Positions 38,329-48,856 of a DNA stretch of 64,000 nucleotides are shown here, one piece after another. Position 1 is the stretch's first letter; each line of letters starts with the position of its first letter. This DNA is from Ramlibacter henchirensis (GTDB lineage Bacteria; Pseudomonadota; Gammaproteobacteria; Burkholderiales; Burkholderiaceae_C). The position numbers were made by a program, and so were the translations under genes. The notes below the pieces were generated by a model, which worked only from the letters and a program-made list of their open reading frames with translations, was not told the origin of the DNA and did no database searches. The DNA lies in contig NZ_SMLM01000001.1 of assembly GCF_004682015.1 (NCBI RefSeq), forward strand, positions 2,108,001-2,172,000. Reading direction: 5' to 3'.

Positions 38329-39459
38329 TCAGCTGCCGCGCGGAAAGCTGGCGGTGAAGGTGGTGCCCTGTTCCTCGCTGGAGGTGACGGCCACGCGGCC
38401 GCCATGCGCCTTGGCGATCTCGCCCACGATGAAGAGGCCGAGTCCGACGCTTCGGGTCGCGCCGCTCGCCGCCGTTCCGCGCACCAGCGGCTCGAACAGG
38501 TGGGCCTGCAGCGAGGGCGGGATGGGCGCTCCGCGGTTGTGCACCGACAACTCGAAGGCCCGCGGCCCGATCACCGAACGCACGCGCACCGGCGCGTCCG
38601 CCTGGCCGTACGCCATGGCGTTGCCGACCAGGTTGCCCAGCAGCTGCGCGATGCGGTCGGGATCTGCCGCGCATTCGCCTTCGCCCTCGGCCTCATGGAC
38701 CAGCTCGCGCCCGGGGAACGCCTGTCCCAGCTCGTCGAGGGCGTCGGCGATCGCCTGGTGCAGCGCGATCGGCGCGGGATGCACCGCGATGCCGCGGCCC
38801 AGGCGCGCCTGGGTGAAATCCAGCAGGTCCGCGATCAGCCGGTGCGAGCGCTCGGCGGCGCGGCTCACTCGGCCCAGCACGTTCAATTGGTGCGGCGACA
38901 CGCCGCCCCTGGTGAGCAGCAGCACGCCCATCTGGATCGTCTGCAGCGGGTTGCGCAGGTCGTGGCTGACGATGCCGACCATCTGCTCGGCGATCTGGGC
39001 CCGCTCGCGGTCTTCGTCCTGGCGCTTCCGGCCCTCGGCCAGCAGCTGCTCCAGCCGGGAGCGCGCGGCCAGCAGCTCGCGTTCGTACTTGTCGCGGTCG
39101 CGGGCGACGAACAGCGCCAGCTCCGAATAGGCGCCCTGGGGCGTCTCGTGCCGCTGCGCGTTGAGCACCATCGGAATGGCGCTCCCGCTGCGCGGCACGA
39201 TCTCCAGCTTGACCTCGGAGACCGAGCCTTGCATCTGCATCAGCGGCGCCAGGTGCGTCAGGTGGAAGATGCGCGCGCCGACGGTCAGCAGGTCCTGCAG
39301 CTTGCGGCCCAGGAGCTCCTCGCGCTCGTACCCGACCCAGCGGCAGAACGTGAGGTTCACGCGCAGGATGGTCCCCTGCGCGTCGGTGCGCAGCAGCCCG
39401 CAGGGCGCCTCGTCCAGCGCCCGCTGGAGTTCCGCCGGCAGCGCCGCCCCGCCAGGCAC
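38329..39459 (-). CDS. PAS-domain histidine kinase paired with RsbQ-like hydrolase
   Basis: A 376-residue soluble kinase. Residues 12-120 form a PAS domain (DEAPCGLLRTDAQGTI to GYEREELLGR), then a coiled segment, HisKA with His166 in GIVSHDLRNPLQ, and a HATPase domain (LLGNLVGNAMAYG, RSVGLGLFIVGE). No receiver is attached. GTG 39459 is preferred: it starts two bases after the stop of the RsbQ-like gene and has GAAGG upstream; an ATG at 39510 would overlap that gene by 50 bases. In Bacillus subtilis, RsbQ acts with the PAS-containing RsbP; here the PAS partner drives a histidine kinase instead of a phosphatase. A small ligand released or bound by the hydrolase is the likely input. Confidence 0.85.
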   Translation of the reverse strand: MPGGAALPAELQRALDEAPCGLLRTDAQGTILRVNLTFCRWVGYEREELLGRKLQDLLTVGARIFHLTHLAPLMQMQGSVSEVKLEIVPRSGSAIPMVLNAQRHETPQGAYSELALFVARDRDKYERELLAARSRLEQLLAEGRKRQDEDRERAQIAEQMVGIVSHDLRNPLQTIQMGVLLLTRGGVSPHQLNVLGRVSRAAERSHRLIADLLDFTQARLGRGIAVHPAPIALHQAIADALDELGQAFPGRELVHEAEGEGECAADPDRIAQLLGNLVGNAMAYGQADAPVRVRSVIGPRAFELSVHNRGAPIPPSLQAHLFEPLVRGTAASGATRSVGLGLFIVGEIAKAHGGRVAVTSSEEQGTTFTASFPRGS

Positions 39460-39460
39460 G

Positions 39461-40264
39461 TCAGAGGCCTTCGGCTGCCAGGAAGGCGTCGATGGCAGCC
39501 GTGCTCGCACCGGGCGCGCTCAGGTGCGGGCAGTGGCCGAAGTTGTCGATCAGCACCAGCCGGCTGTTGGGCAGCATGCGGTGCATGTAGTCGCCCACCG
39601 CGCGCGGCGCGATGATGTCCTCGCTGCACTGCATGATGAGGGTGGGGGACTTCAGCTTCGGCAGGTCGGCCCGGTTGTCCGACAGGAAGGTGACGCGGGC
39701 GAAGTGCTTGGCGATGTCGGGGTCGGTGCGGCAGAAGCTGTTGACCAGCTCCTCGCTCAGTTCGGGCTGCTCGGGGGCGCCCATGATGGCCGGCGCCATG
39801 TTGCTGGACCAGCCCAGGTAATTGCTCTCCAGCGTCTCGAGCAGACCCTCGATGTCCTGGCGCTCGAAGCCGCCGTGGTAGTCGCCGTCGTTGATGTAGC
39901 AGGGCGAAGGCCCCACCATCACCTGGGCGGCGAAGCGCTCCGGCGCCTTGAGGTTGGCCAGCAGGCCGATCATCGCGCTGACCGAGTGGCCGACGAAGAT
40001 GACCGGGCCCTGCGCGAACTCCTCGACGATCTCGACCACGTCGTCGGCGTATCCGTGCAGGCTGTCGTACTTGGCGCGGTCGTAGGCGGAGAGCTGGGAG
40101 CCGCCGCTGCCGACCAGGTCGAACATCACCGTACGGTAGCGAGAGGCGTAGGCCGGCGCGATCCTGCGCCACATGTTCTGGTCACAGCCGAAGCCGTGGG
40201 CGAAGACCATCGTGAGCGGACCGGAGCCGGCCACGTGGACGTTGTTGCGCTTCTGTGTGCTCAT
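39461..40264 (-). CDS. rsbQ: RsbQ-like alpha/beta hydrolase
   Basis: A 267-residue cytoplasmic hydrolase close to B. subtilis RsbQ over its full length: FAHGFGCDQNMWR, Ser94 in VGHSVSAMIG, VMVGPSPCYIND, GGFERQDIEGLLE, Asp216 in MQCSEDIIAP and His244 in FGHCPHLS. The triad lies within three residues of the RsbQ numbering (Ser96, Asp219, His247). RsbQ is needed for energy-stress signalling through a PAS protein and is the bacterial relative of the plant karrikin/strigolactone receptors KAI2 and D14. The PAS kinase follows at once on the same strand, so the pair forms one sensor module. No sigma-B-type partner-switching genes are present in the window. Confidence 0.9.
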   Translation of the reverse strand: MSTQKRNNVHVAGSGPLTMVFAHGFGCDQNMWRRIAPAYASRYRTVMFDLVGSGGSQLSAYDRAKYDSLHGYADDVVEIVEEFAQGPVIFVGHSVSAMIGLLANLKAPERFAAQVMVGPSPCYINDGDYHGGFERQDIEGLLETLESNYLGWSSNMAPAIMGAPEQPELSEELVNSFCRTDPDIAKHFARVTFLSDNRADLPKLKSPTLIMQCSEDIIAPRAVGDYMHRMLPNSRLVLIDNFGHCPHLSAPGASTAAIDAFLAAEGL

Positions 40265-40320
40265 CAGGCCCTGACGCGTGAGTGGAGATCGATTCTTCCA
40301 CAGGGCGCCACAGGCGGCTC

Positions 40321-41010
40321 TCAGGGGCGCGGTCGTGCGCCGAAGATGGCGGTGCCCACCCGCACCATCGTGCTGCCGGCGGCGATGGCCGCTTCCAGGT
40401 CCGCGCTCATCCCCATCGACAGCGTGTCCAGCTCGAGGCCCGCTTCGCGCAGCCGCCGGAACAGGTCGGCGGCCTGGTCGTGCACTGCCTTCTGCGCTTC
40501 GTAGTCCGGCGCGGGTTCGGGGATCGTCATCAGGCCGCGCAGCCGCAGGCCGGGCAGCCGTGCCACTTCGCGGGCCAGGTCCGCGGCTTCGTCCGGGAGG
40601 ACGCCGGACTTGCTTGTGCCGCCGTCGATATTGACCTGGATGCACACCTGCAGCGGTGGCTTCCCCTGCGGCCGCTGCTCGGAGAGCCGTTGCGCGATCT
40701 TGAGCCGGTCGACCGTGTGCGCCCAGTCGAAGTGCTGCGCGACCAGCCGCGTCTTGTTGCTCTGGATCGGGCCGATGCAGTGCCACTCCAGCGGCAGGTC
40801 TGACAGCAGCGCCATCTTCTCCACCGCCTCCTGGATGTAGTTCTCGCCGAAGGCGCGCTGGCCCGCTTCGTGCGCCTGGCGGACCGCCTCGGGACCGAAG
40901 GTTTTCGAGACGGCCATCAGCGTGACTTCTTCCGCCGGGCGTTGCGCGCGGGCACAGGCGGTCGCGATCCGCTCACGGACGGTATGGAGGTTGTGACCGA
41001 TGCTGGTCAT
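40321..41010 (-). CDS. yggS: PLP-binding homeostasis protein YggS
   Basis: A 229-residue alanine-racemase-fold protein that binds pyridoxal phosphate and keeps free PLP and amino-acid pools balanced. Lys36 in LMAVSKTFGP is the PLP-binding lysine, at the same number as in E. coli YggS. FGENYIQEAVEKM, WHCIGPIQSNK, VNIDGGTSKSG and LSMGMSADLEAAI are all family signatures. It is divergent from pilT with 43 bases between starts, the same yggS/pilT/pilU neighbourhood seen in pseudomonads and other betaproteobacteria. Confidence 0.95.
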   Translation of the reverse strand: MTSIGHNLHTVRERIATACARAQRPAEEVTLMAVSKTFGPEAVRQAHEAGQRAFGENYIQEAVEKMALLSDLPLEWHCIGPIQSNKTRLVAQHFDWAHTVDRLKIAQRLSEQRPQGKPPLQVCIQVNIDGGTSKSGVLPDEAADLAREVARLPGLRLRGLMTIPEPAPDYEAQKAVHDQAADLFRRLREAGLELDTLSMGMSADLEAAIAAGSTMVRVGTAIFGARPRP

Positions 41011-41053
41011 AATCGGCCGGCGAGGATTCGTATCAAAACGTCAAGAGGGGCTC

Positions 41054-42097
41054 GTGGATATTACCCAGCTGCTGGCTTTCAGCGTGAAGAACAAGGCGTC
41101 GGACCTGCACCTGTCGGCCGGGCTGCCGCCGATGATCCGCGTGCACGGCGACGTGCGGCGCATCAACGTGGAGCCGATGGACCACAAGCAGGTCCACGCC
41201 ATGGTGTACGACATCATGAACGACACGCAGCGCAAGCAGTACGAGGAGTTCCTGGAGTGCGACTTCTCGTTCGAGATCGAAGGGCTCGCGCGGTTCCGCG
41301 TCAACGCGTTCAACCAGAACCGCGGCGCGGCGGCCGTGTTCCGGACGATTCCCTCCAAGATCCTCAGCCTCGAGCAGCTCAACGCGCCCAAGATCTTCCA
41401 GGACCTGGCGCTCAAGCCGCGCGGCATGGTGCTGGTGACCGGCCCGACCGGCTCGGGCAAGTCCACCACGCTGGCGGCCATGATCAACCACCTCAATGAG
41501 ACCGAGTACGGCCACATCCTGACGGTGGAAGACCCGATCGAATTCGTGCACGAGTCCAAGAAGTGCCTGGTCAACCAGCGCGAGGTGGGGCCGATGACGC
41601 TGTCTTTCGCGGCCGCGCTGAAGTCCGCGCTGCGCGAGGACCCGGACTGCATCCTGGTGGGCGAAATGCGTGACCTGGAAACCATCCGCCTGGCCATGAC
41701 GGCGGCGGAAACGGGCCACCTGGTGTTCGGCACGCTGCACACCTCCAGCGCCGCCAAGACCATCGACCGGATCATCGACGTGTTCCCGGCCGAGGAGAAG
41801 GAGATGGTCCGCGCGATGCTGTCCGAATCGCTGCAGGCGGTGATCTCGCAAACGCTTTGCAAGACCAAGGACGGCGGCGGCCGCGTGGCGGCGCACGAGA
41901 TCATGATCGGCACCTCGGCCATCCGGAACCTGATCCGCGAAGCCAAGGTGGCGCAGATGTATTCCGCCATCCAGACCGGCAACAACTTCGGCATGCAGAC
42001 GCTGGACCAGAACCTCATCGATCTGGTCAAGCGCAACGTGATCAGCCCGGCCGAGGCGCGATCCAAAGCGAAGATCCCCGAGAACTTCCCCGGGTAA
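41054..42097 (+). CDS. pilT: Type IV pilus retraction ATPase PilT
   Basis: Hexameric cytoplasmic ATPase that depolymerises type IV pili and powers twitching motility. The 347 residues contain the N-terminal SDLHLSAGLPP domain, Walker A GPTGSGKST (130-138), the Asp box EDPIEFVH, Walker B ILVGEMRDLETI and the His box TAAETGHLVFGTLHT. The C-terminal AIRNLIREAKVAQ is the conserved AIRNLIRE motif of PilT, required for retraction. GTG 41054 has AGAGGGG three to ten bases upstream and matches the family start (VDITQLL); upstream ATGs would extend into the promoter. pilU follows after 28 bases. Confidence 0.95.
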   Translation: MDITQLLAFSVKNKASDLHLSAGLPPMIRVHGDVRRINVEPMDHKQVHAMVYDIMNDTQRKQYEEFLECDFSFEIEGLARFRVNAFNQNRGAAAVFRTIPSKILSLEQLNAPKIFQDLALKPRGMVLVTGPTGSGKSTTLAAMINHLNETEYGHILTVEDPIEFVHESKKCLVNQREVGPMTLSFAAALKSALREDPDCILVGEMRDLETIRLAMTAAETGHLVFGTLHTSSAAKTIDRIIDVFPAEEKEMVRAMLSESLQAVISQTLCKTKDGGGRVAAHEIMIGTSAIRNLIREAKVAQMYSAIQTGNNFGMQTLDQNLIDLVKRNVISPAEARSKAKIPENFPG

Positions 42098-42125
42098 GGG
42101 GCGAGCGACAAAGGAGCGAGCACAC

Positions 42126-43262
42126 ATGGAACGCGACCAGGCCAGCAAATTCATCAACGACCTGCTCAAGCTGATGGTCAGCCGCAATGGCAGCGACTTG
42201 TTCATCACCGGCGACTTCCCGCCCGCGATCAAGGTCGACGGCAAGGTCACCAAGGTGTCGCCGCAGCCCCTGACCGGCCAGCACACGCTGGCGCTGGCGC
42301 GCTCGATCATGAACGACAAGCAGGCGTCGGAGTTCGAGCGCACCAAGGAGTGCAACTTCGCGATCTCGCCGCCGGGCATCGGCCGCTTCCGCGTCAACGC
42401 CTTCGTGCAGCAGGGCAAGGTGGGGATGGTGCTGCGGGTGATCCCGCAGATCCTGCCGACCATCGACAAGCTGGGCGTGCCGCAGGTGCTCAAGGAAGTG
42501 GTGATGGCCAAGCGCGGCCTGGTGATCCTGGTGGGCGCCACCGGCTCGGGCAAGTCGACCACGCTGGCCGCGATGATCGACTGGCGCAACGAGAACAGCT
42601 ACGGGCACATCATCACCATCGAAGACCCGGTGGAATTCGTGCATCCGCACAAGAACTGCGTGATCACGCAGCGCGAGGTGGGGCTGGACACCGACAACTG
42701 GGAAGCGGCGCTGAAGAACACGCTGCGCCAGGCGCCCGACGTGATCCTGATGGGCGAGATCCGCGACCGCGAGACGATGGAGCACGCCATCGCCTTCGCC
42801 GAAACCGGCCACCTGTGCATGGCCACGCTGCACGCCAACAGCGCCAACCAGGCGCTGGACCGCGTGATCAACTTCTTCCCCGAGGAGCGCCGCGCCCAGC
42901 TGCTGATGGACCTGTCGCTCAACCTCAAGGGCATGATCTCGCAGCGGCTGATTCCCAAGCAGGACGGCAAGGGCCGTTCCGCGGCGGTGGAGATCATGCT
43001 CAACACCCCGCTGATCAGCGACCTGATCTTCAAGGGCGAGGTGACCGAGATCAAGGAGATCATGAAGAAGAGCCGCAACCTGGGCATGCAGACGTTCGAC
43101 CAGGCGCTGTACGACCTGTACGAGAACAACGTCATCACCTACGAAGACGCGCTGCGCAACGCCGACTCGGTGAACGACCTGCGCCTGCAGATCAAGCTCA
43201 ATTCGCAGCGGGCGAAATCGCAGGACCTGTCGTCGGGCACGGAGCACCTGGCGATCGTCTGA
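42126..43262 (+). CDS. pilU: PilT-dependent retraction ATPase PilU
   Basis: Paralog of PilT that increases retraction force and depends on PilT. The 378 residues include SDLFITGDFPP, Walker A GATGSGKST near 138, the Asp box EDPVEFVHPHK, Walker B ILMGEIRDRETM and the His box FAETGHLCMATLHA. The longer C-terminal tail without an AIRNLIRE motif (residues 300-378) distinguishes it from PilT. AAAGGAGCGAGC precedes the ATG. It closes the pilT-pilU operon, followed by a strong terminator. Confidence 0.95.
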   Translation: MERDQASKFINDLLKLMVSRNGSDLFITGDFPPAIKVDGKVTKVSPQPLTGQHTLALARSIMNDKQASEFERTKECNFAISPPGIGRFRVNAFVQQGKVGMVLRVIPQILPTIDKLGVPQVLKEVVMAKRGLVILVGATGSGKSTTLAAMIDWRNENSYGHIITIEDPVEFVHPHKNCVITQREVGLDTDNWEAALKNTLRQAPDVILMGEIRDRETMEHAIAFAETGHLCMATLHANSANQALDRVINFFPEERRAQLLMDLSLNLKGMISQRLIPKQDGKGRSAAVEIMLNTPLISDLIFKGEVTEIKEIMKKSRNLGMQTFDQALYDLYENNVITYEDALRNADSVNDLRLQIKLNSQRAKSQDLSSGTEHLAIV

Positions 43263-43283
43263 AGCGACGGCCCGGACTGCCGC

Positions 43284-43310
43284 AAAGCCGGGCTCGCCCG
43301 GCTTTTTCTT
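43284..43310 (+). terminator. Rho-independent terminator of pilTU
   Basis: AAGCCGGG-ctcg-CCCGGCTT forms a perfect 8-bp GC-rich stem with a four-base loop followed by TTTCTTTT. It begins 22 bases after the pilU stop. Confidence 0.92.
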
Positions 43311-43412
43311 TTCCGGCCCCCGCTTTTGCCAGAAACGCAGCCGCTGTGCCGGCGGACGGGTTTCTCCGATCGCGGCACAGTGGACGGCCCACGAACCTGC
43401 CAGGAGAAAGCC

Positions 43413-43832
43413 ATGCCCCTCGTCCGCATCGACCTTCCCGCTTCCGCCTCCGCCACCGAAGCCGCCGCCGCATCGCGCGCCGTGCACCAGGCGCTCGTCG
43501 AGGTGTTCAGCGTGCCGCAGGACGACATGTTCCAGGTGGTCGCGCGCCGCCCGCCTGGCGAGATCGTGTGCACGCCGACATTCCTCGGCGTCGACCATTC
43601 CGACAAGGTCGCCTTCGTCCAGATCGTCTGCTCGCCGGGCCGCACGGTCGGGCTGAAGGAGGCGCTTTACGCCCGGATCGCGGAGGACGTCGCCGCCGGC
43701 GCCGGCCTGCGGCGCGAGGACGTGATCATCAACCTGCTCGAGACGGCGCGCGAGAACTGGTCGTTCGGCAACGGGCTGGCGCAGTACGCGCTGATCGACC
43801 GGCAGCCGCCCACCACGCGGGGCGGCTCCTAG
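43413..43832 (+). CDS. Tautomerase family protein
   Basis: A 139-residue member of the 4-oxalocrotonate tautomerase superfamily, long-subunit type. The mature N-terminus is Pro (MPLVRIDLP), which acts as the catalytic base after Met removal; AVHQALVEVFSVPQDDMFQVV and VIINLLETARENWSFGNGLAQY follow the pattern of malonate-semialdehyde-decarboxylase-like and related tautomerases. AGGAG lies seven bases before the ATG. The substrate is unknown. It precedes a hydroxyacid dehydrogenase gene by 32 bases, so the two may act in one small catabolic step. Confidence 0.85.
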   Translation: MPLVRIDLPASASATEAAAASRAVHQALVEVFSVPQDDMFQVVARRPPGEIVCTPTFLGVDHSDKVAFVQIVCSPGRTVGLKEALYARIAEDVAAGAGLRREDVIINLLETARENWSFGNGLAQYALIDRQPPTTRGGS

Positions 43833-43864
43833 AATCCGACGTTCCATTCCTTCGAGGACGACGA

Positions 43865-44767
43865 ATGCCGAGCACCAATCCGAAGACGTACGAACCCACC
43901 GCGCCGCGCAAGGTGGCCTTCCTGGGCCTGGGCGTGATGGGCTTCCCGATGGCGGGCCACCTCGCGCTGGCGGGGCACGACGTGACGGTCTACAACCGCA
44001 GCGCCGCCAAGGCGCAGGCCTGGACCGGCGAGTTCAAGGGGCGTTCGGCGCCGACACCGCGCGAAGCCGCGTCGGGTTGCGACATCGTGTTCTGCTGCGT
44101 GGGCAATGACGACGACCTGCGCACCGTGGTGCTGGGCGAGCAGGGCGCTTTCGCGGGCATGAAGCCCGGCACCATCTTCGTCGACCACACCACGGCCTCG
44201 GCCAACGTCGCGCGAGAGCTGTCGGAGGTGGCCAAGGGCAAGGGGCTGCAGTTCGTCGACGCGCCGGTGTCCGGCGGCCAGGCGGGCGCGCAGAACGGGA
44301 TGCTGACCGTGATGTGCGGCGGCGACGCGAAGGCGTTCGAGACCGCGCGGCCCGTCGCGATGGCCTTCTCTCGCGCCTTCACGCTGCTGGGCCCGAGCGG
44401 CGCCGGCCAGCTGGCCAAGATGGTCAACCAGATCTGCATCGCGGGCCTGGTGCAGGGCCTGTCCGAAGGCATCGCTTTCGGCATGCGCGCCGGCCTGGAC
44501 ATGGAGCAGGTGCTCGAGGTGATCGGCAAGGGCGCCGCCCAGAGCTGGCAGATGGACAACCGCGGCAAGACCATGATCGCCGGCAAGTTCGACTTCGGCT
44601 TCGCGGTGGACTGGATGCGCAAGGACCTGGGCCTGGTGCTCGACGAGGCCAAGCGCAACGGCGCGCGCCTGCCGGTGACGGCGCTGGTGGACCAGTTCTA
44701 TGCGGACGTGCAGGAGATGGGCGGGAAGCGGTGGGATACGTCGTCGCTGATCAAACGGATCAGGTGA
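43865..44767 (+). CDS. NAD(P)-dependent beta-hydroxyacid dehydrogenase (3-hydroxyisobutyrate dehydrogenase-like)
   Basis: A 300-residue enzyme of the 6-phosphogluconate/3-hydroxyisobutyrate dehydrogenase superfamily. The dinucleotide-binding motif FLGLGVMGFPMAGHL spans 19-33, the substrate loop DAPVSGGQAGAQNG lies at 132-145 and the catalytic Lys185 is in GQLAKMVNQ. The N-terminal 14 residues are a short extra tail. Related proteins reduce tartronate semialdehyde, succinic semialdehyde or 3-hydroxyisobutyrate; which applies here cannot be told. It follows the tautomerase gene and ends at a hairpin. Confidence 0.88.
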   Translation: MPSTNPKTYEPTAPRKVAFLGLGVMGFPMAGHLALAGHDVTVYNRSAAKAQAWTGEFKGRSAPTPREAASGCDIVFCCVGNDDDLRTVVLGEQGAFAGMKPGTIFVDHTTASANVARELSEVAKGKGLQFVDAPVSGGQAGAQNGMLTVMCGGDAKAFETARPVAMAFSRAFTLLGPSGAGQLAKMVNQICIAGLVQGLSEGIAFGMRAGLDMEQVLEVIGKGAAQSWQMDNRGKTMIAGKFDFGFAVDWMRKDLGLVLDEAKRNGARLPVTALVDQFYADVQEMGGKRWDTSSLIKRIR

Positions 44768-44779
44768 ACGGATGAAAGA

Positions 44780-44803
44780 CAAGGGGCCGCTAAGCGGCCC
44801 CTT
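44780..44803. terminator. Bidirectional hairpin between convergent genes
   Basis: AAGGGGCCGC-taa-GCGGCCCCTT forms a perfect 10-bp stem with a three-base loop. It lies between the stops of the hydroxyacid dehydrogenase (plus) and an NHL lipoprotein (minus), so it can serve both. Confidence 0.88.
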
Positions 44804-44837
44804 CTCCGTTGTGGCGTGCTCGCTTACGGGCTCTCGC

Positions 44838-46091
44838 TCATCGATCCAGCCGAATGATCAGCACGCGATGGTTCATCGTGTCGCTGACGAACAGCCGTTG
44901 TCCATCGAGATACACGCCACGCGGCGCCTTGAATACTGCTTCGGTAGGGGTCGGGTCCTCCGCCCCGTCTCGATTCCCGTCGTTCGGTGCACCATGTCCG
45001 GAATCGGCCTGCCCGATCACGCGATCGGGCGGGGTGCCTGAGGACGTGGGGATCGTGTTCCAGATCAGCACTCGATGGTTTCCCGTATCACCGACGGCGA
45101 GTCGTACGCCGTCCGAATGAACGGCCCTGGGAGTGTTGAAGGTGGACGCGCCAGGGGCTGCATCCTTGATTCCGTCGCCTCCCGCATCGTTCGGCGCGCT
45201 GCCTGAGAAGCTGATCTGTCCCAGTACGACGTCGGCAGGCTTGAAGCGTTCGGCGCTATCGGCCGGCATCCGATTCCAGATGAGGACACGGTGATTGAGG
45301 CTATCGGCCACGATCAGTTTCTCGCCGTCGCTCCAGAGCGCGTCCGGCTCGTTGAGGGTTTCCGCGCCGGGTCCGGCAGCGCCCGCGTTCGCGGCACAGC
45401 TGGTGAAATCGGGTTGACCCACGACCGCGTCGGCGGGCTGCAGGTCCGCTTGCGGCACATTGTTCCAAATCAGGACGCGGTGATGTTCCAGGTCGGCGAG
45501 CACCAGTTTCCCGTTGGGTGTCAGGACGGCAGACCGAGGCGCACTGAGCCCAACGCGGCTGCATCCCAAGCTGTCTTGGGCAGTTGGACTGGACTGCCCA
45601 ACGACGAACGTTGCGGGCTGTGCGTTCGACGAGGGCACTTCCGAGTAGATCAAGACGCGGTTCGCAAAGCGATCAGCGACAGCCATCTTGCCCTTGGCGA
45701 TCGAGACGGAGTAGGGTGAGTTGAAATCAGTCTTGGAGACGGTCCCGCTTGTCGGGGCAAACAGATTCAATTTGCCGATCACGAAGTCCGCGGGCGCATT
45801 GTTCTGTTCAGGCACTTTGCGGTAGCCGAGGACGCGACCATTCAACGTATCCGGAACAAACAATGTCCCGCTTTCCGAAAGCGTGACGTTCCCAATCGGG
45901 TTGTCCAGCGTGTTGTCCGCAACGGCGCCTCCCTGGTTGCTCTGATTGGCCTGGAATGAAGCTTGGCCTAGGACGGTGACGGCCGGGATGGTGGGCGCTT
46001 CCCCACCTCCACCACCACCGCAGGCTGCAATACCCGCCAACGTGCAAGAGATCGTGATGGCTCGCAGTTGCAAGTGTCTGGTCATGAACAT
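44838..46091 (-). CDS. NHL-repeat six-bladed beta-propeller lipoprotein (copy B)
   Basis: A 417-residue predicted lipoprotein, the most divergent of the four. Signal peptide with lipobox IAAC (Cys24) and a run of Gly follow. Six blades end in GRVLGY, NRVLIY, HHRVLIW, NHRVLIW, NHRVLIW and NHRVLII. Asp-rich loops NDAGGDGIKD and NDGNRDGAED occupy the same inter-blade sites as in copies A, C and D. Unlike the others, it lacks the FQAAS-type opening segment and starts its first blade directly after the Gly tether with TVLGQASFQ. It is monocistronic between two hairpins, flanked by unrelated enzyme genes and the dolP operon. Confidence 0.83.
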   Translation of the reverse strand: MFMTRHLQLRAITISCTLAGIAACGGGGGGEAPTIPAVTVLGQASFQANQSNQGGAVADNTLDNPIGNVTLSESGTLFVPDTLNGRVLGYRKVPEQNNAPADFVIGKLNLFAPTSGTVSKTDFNSPYSVSIAKGKMAVADRFANRVLIYSEVPSSNAQPATFVVGQSSPTAQDSLGCSRVGLSAPRSAVLTPNGKLVLADLEHHRVLIWNNVPQADLQPADAVVGQPDFTSCAANAGAAGPGAETLNEPDALWSDGEKLIVADSLNHRVLIWNRMPADSAERFKPADVVLGQISFSGSAPNDAGGDGIKDAAPGASTFNTPRAVHSDGVRLAVGDTGNHRVLIWNTIPTSSGTPPDRVIGQADSGHGAPNDGNRDGAEDPTPTEAVFKAPRGVYLDGQRLFVSDTMNHRVLIIRLDR

Positions 46092-46202
46092 GTGCTCCTC
46101 GGTTCCATGAAGGCGTCGAGGTTTTCACATGCTTCTCCTCTGGTCGAGCCACTTAGGTCATTGGTTCCGTCCGTGCACGTCGTGCTGGAACTGAAACGAT
46201 GA

Positions 46203-46220
46203 GGGCCGCGAAAGCGGCCC
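46203..46220. terminator. Hairpin downstream of dolP
   Basis: GGGCCGC-gaaa-GCGGCCC is a perfect 7-bp stem with a tetraloop, 28 bases beyond the dolP stop on the minus strand. There is no T-run, so termination is probable but not certain. The rest of the 156-base gap before copy B holds no other feature I can support. Confidence 0.65.
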
Positions 46221-46247
46221 CTTGTCCTTGGCGTGGCGCGCTGACGC

Positions 46248-47902
<1,655 letters not shown>

Positions 47903-47915
<13 letters not shown>

Positions 47916-48835
47916 TGCCTGCCAGCGCCTCCTCATTCGCCGCCGCGCTGAACGCCGCCCGCGACGCCGCCGGTGCGCAGGATTATCCGAAGGGTGCGCT
48001 GTATGTCGTTGCCACGCCCATCGGCAACCTGGCGGATATCAGCCTGCGCGCCCTGCATGTGCTGGAGCTGGCGGACCGCATCGCGTGCGAGGACACGCGT
48101 CACACGCAGGCGCTGCTACGCGCGTACTGCATCGATCGCGCGGGCGACCGGCTGCTGGCGCTGCACCAGCACAACGAGTCCGAAGCCGCCGCGCGGGTGA
48201 TCGGCTGGCTGGGCGCGGGTGAGCGTGTTGCTTATGCGAGCGATGCGGGCACGCCGGCCGTCAGCGACCCCGGTGCGCGGCTTGTCGCTGCGGTCCGCGA
48301 AGCGGGGCATCGGGTCGTGCCGTTGCCGGGCGCGAGCAGCATCACCACGCTTCTGAGCGCCGCGGGCAGCACGCGCGAGGGCGGGTTCGTCTTTGCCGGG
48401 TTCCTTCCGGTGAAGGCGGGCGAGCGCGAGGCCGCCGTCGCGCAGCTCGCGGCCGAGCCTCGCGCGGTGGTCCTGCTCGAAGCGCCGCATCGCATCGAGG
48501 CCCTGGCTCGATCGCTCGCTGCGTTGGGCGATCGGGTGATGACGGTGGGCCGCGAGCTCACCAAGCAGTTCGAGGAGATCGCCACCCTGCCTTGTTCGGC
48601 GCTGGGCGGCTGGCTGGCGGCGGACGCGCAGCGCTCGCGCGGCGAGTTCGCCCTGGTCCTGCACGGGGTTGCCGAAGCTGCGCACCAGGACGATGGCGAG
48701 CGCGTATTGCGCCTGCTGCTGCCGGAGCTGCCGGTGAAGACCGCGGTGAAGCTGGCCGCGGAGATCACCGGCGCGCCGCGCAACGCACTGTATGAAGCTG
48801 CGCTCCGGCTGAAAAACGAGAGCGCCGGCGATTAG
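47903..48835 (+). CDS. rsmI: 16S rRNA (cytidine(1402)-2'-O)-methyltransferase
   Basis: Methylates the ribose of C1402 in 16S rRNA at the decoding centre. The 310-residue tetrapyrrole-methylase-fold protein has [62 protein letters not shown] and [12 protein letters not shown], all RsmI signatures. It starts with GTG 47903, overlapping the divergent yraN start by 13 bases. In E. coli rsmI also faces the lpoA-yraN-diaA-dolP group; lpoA is missing here. The stop is followed by the convergent lipoprotein gene 21 bases on. Confidence 0.95.
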
Positions 48836-48856
48836 GTTAAGTCGCCGCTGCTCCGC

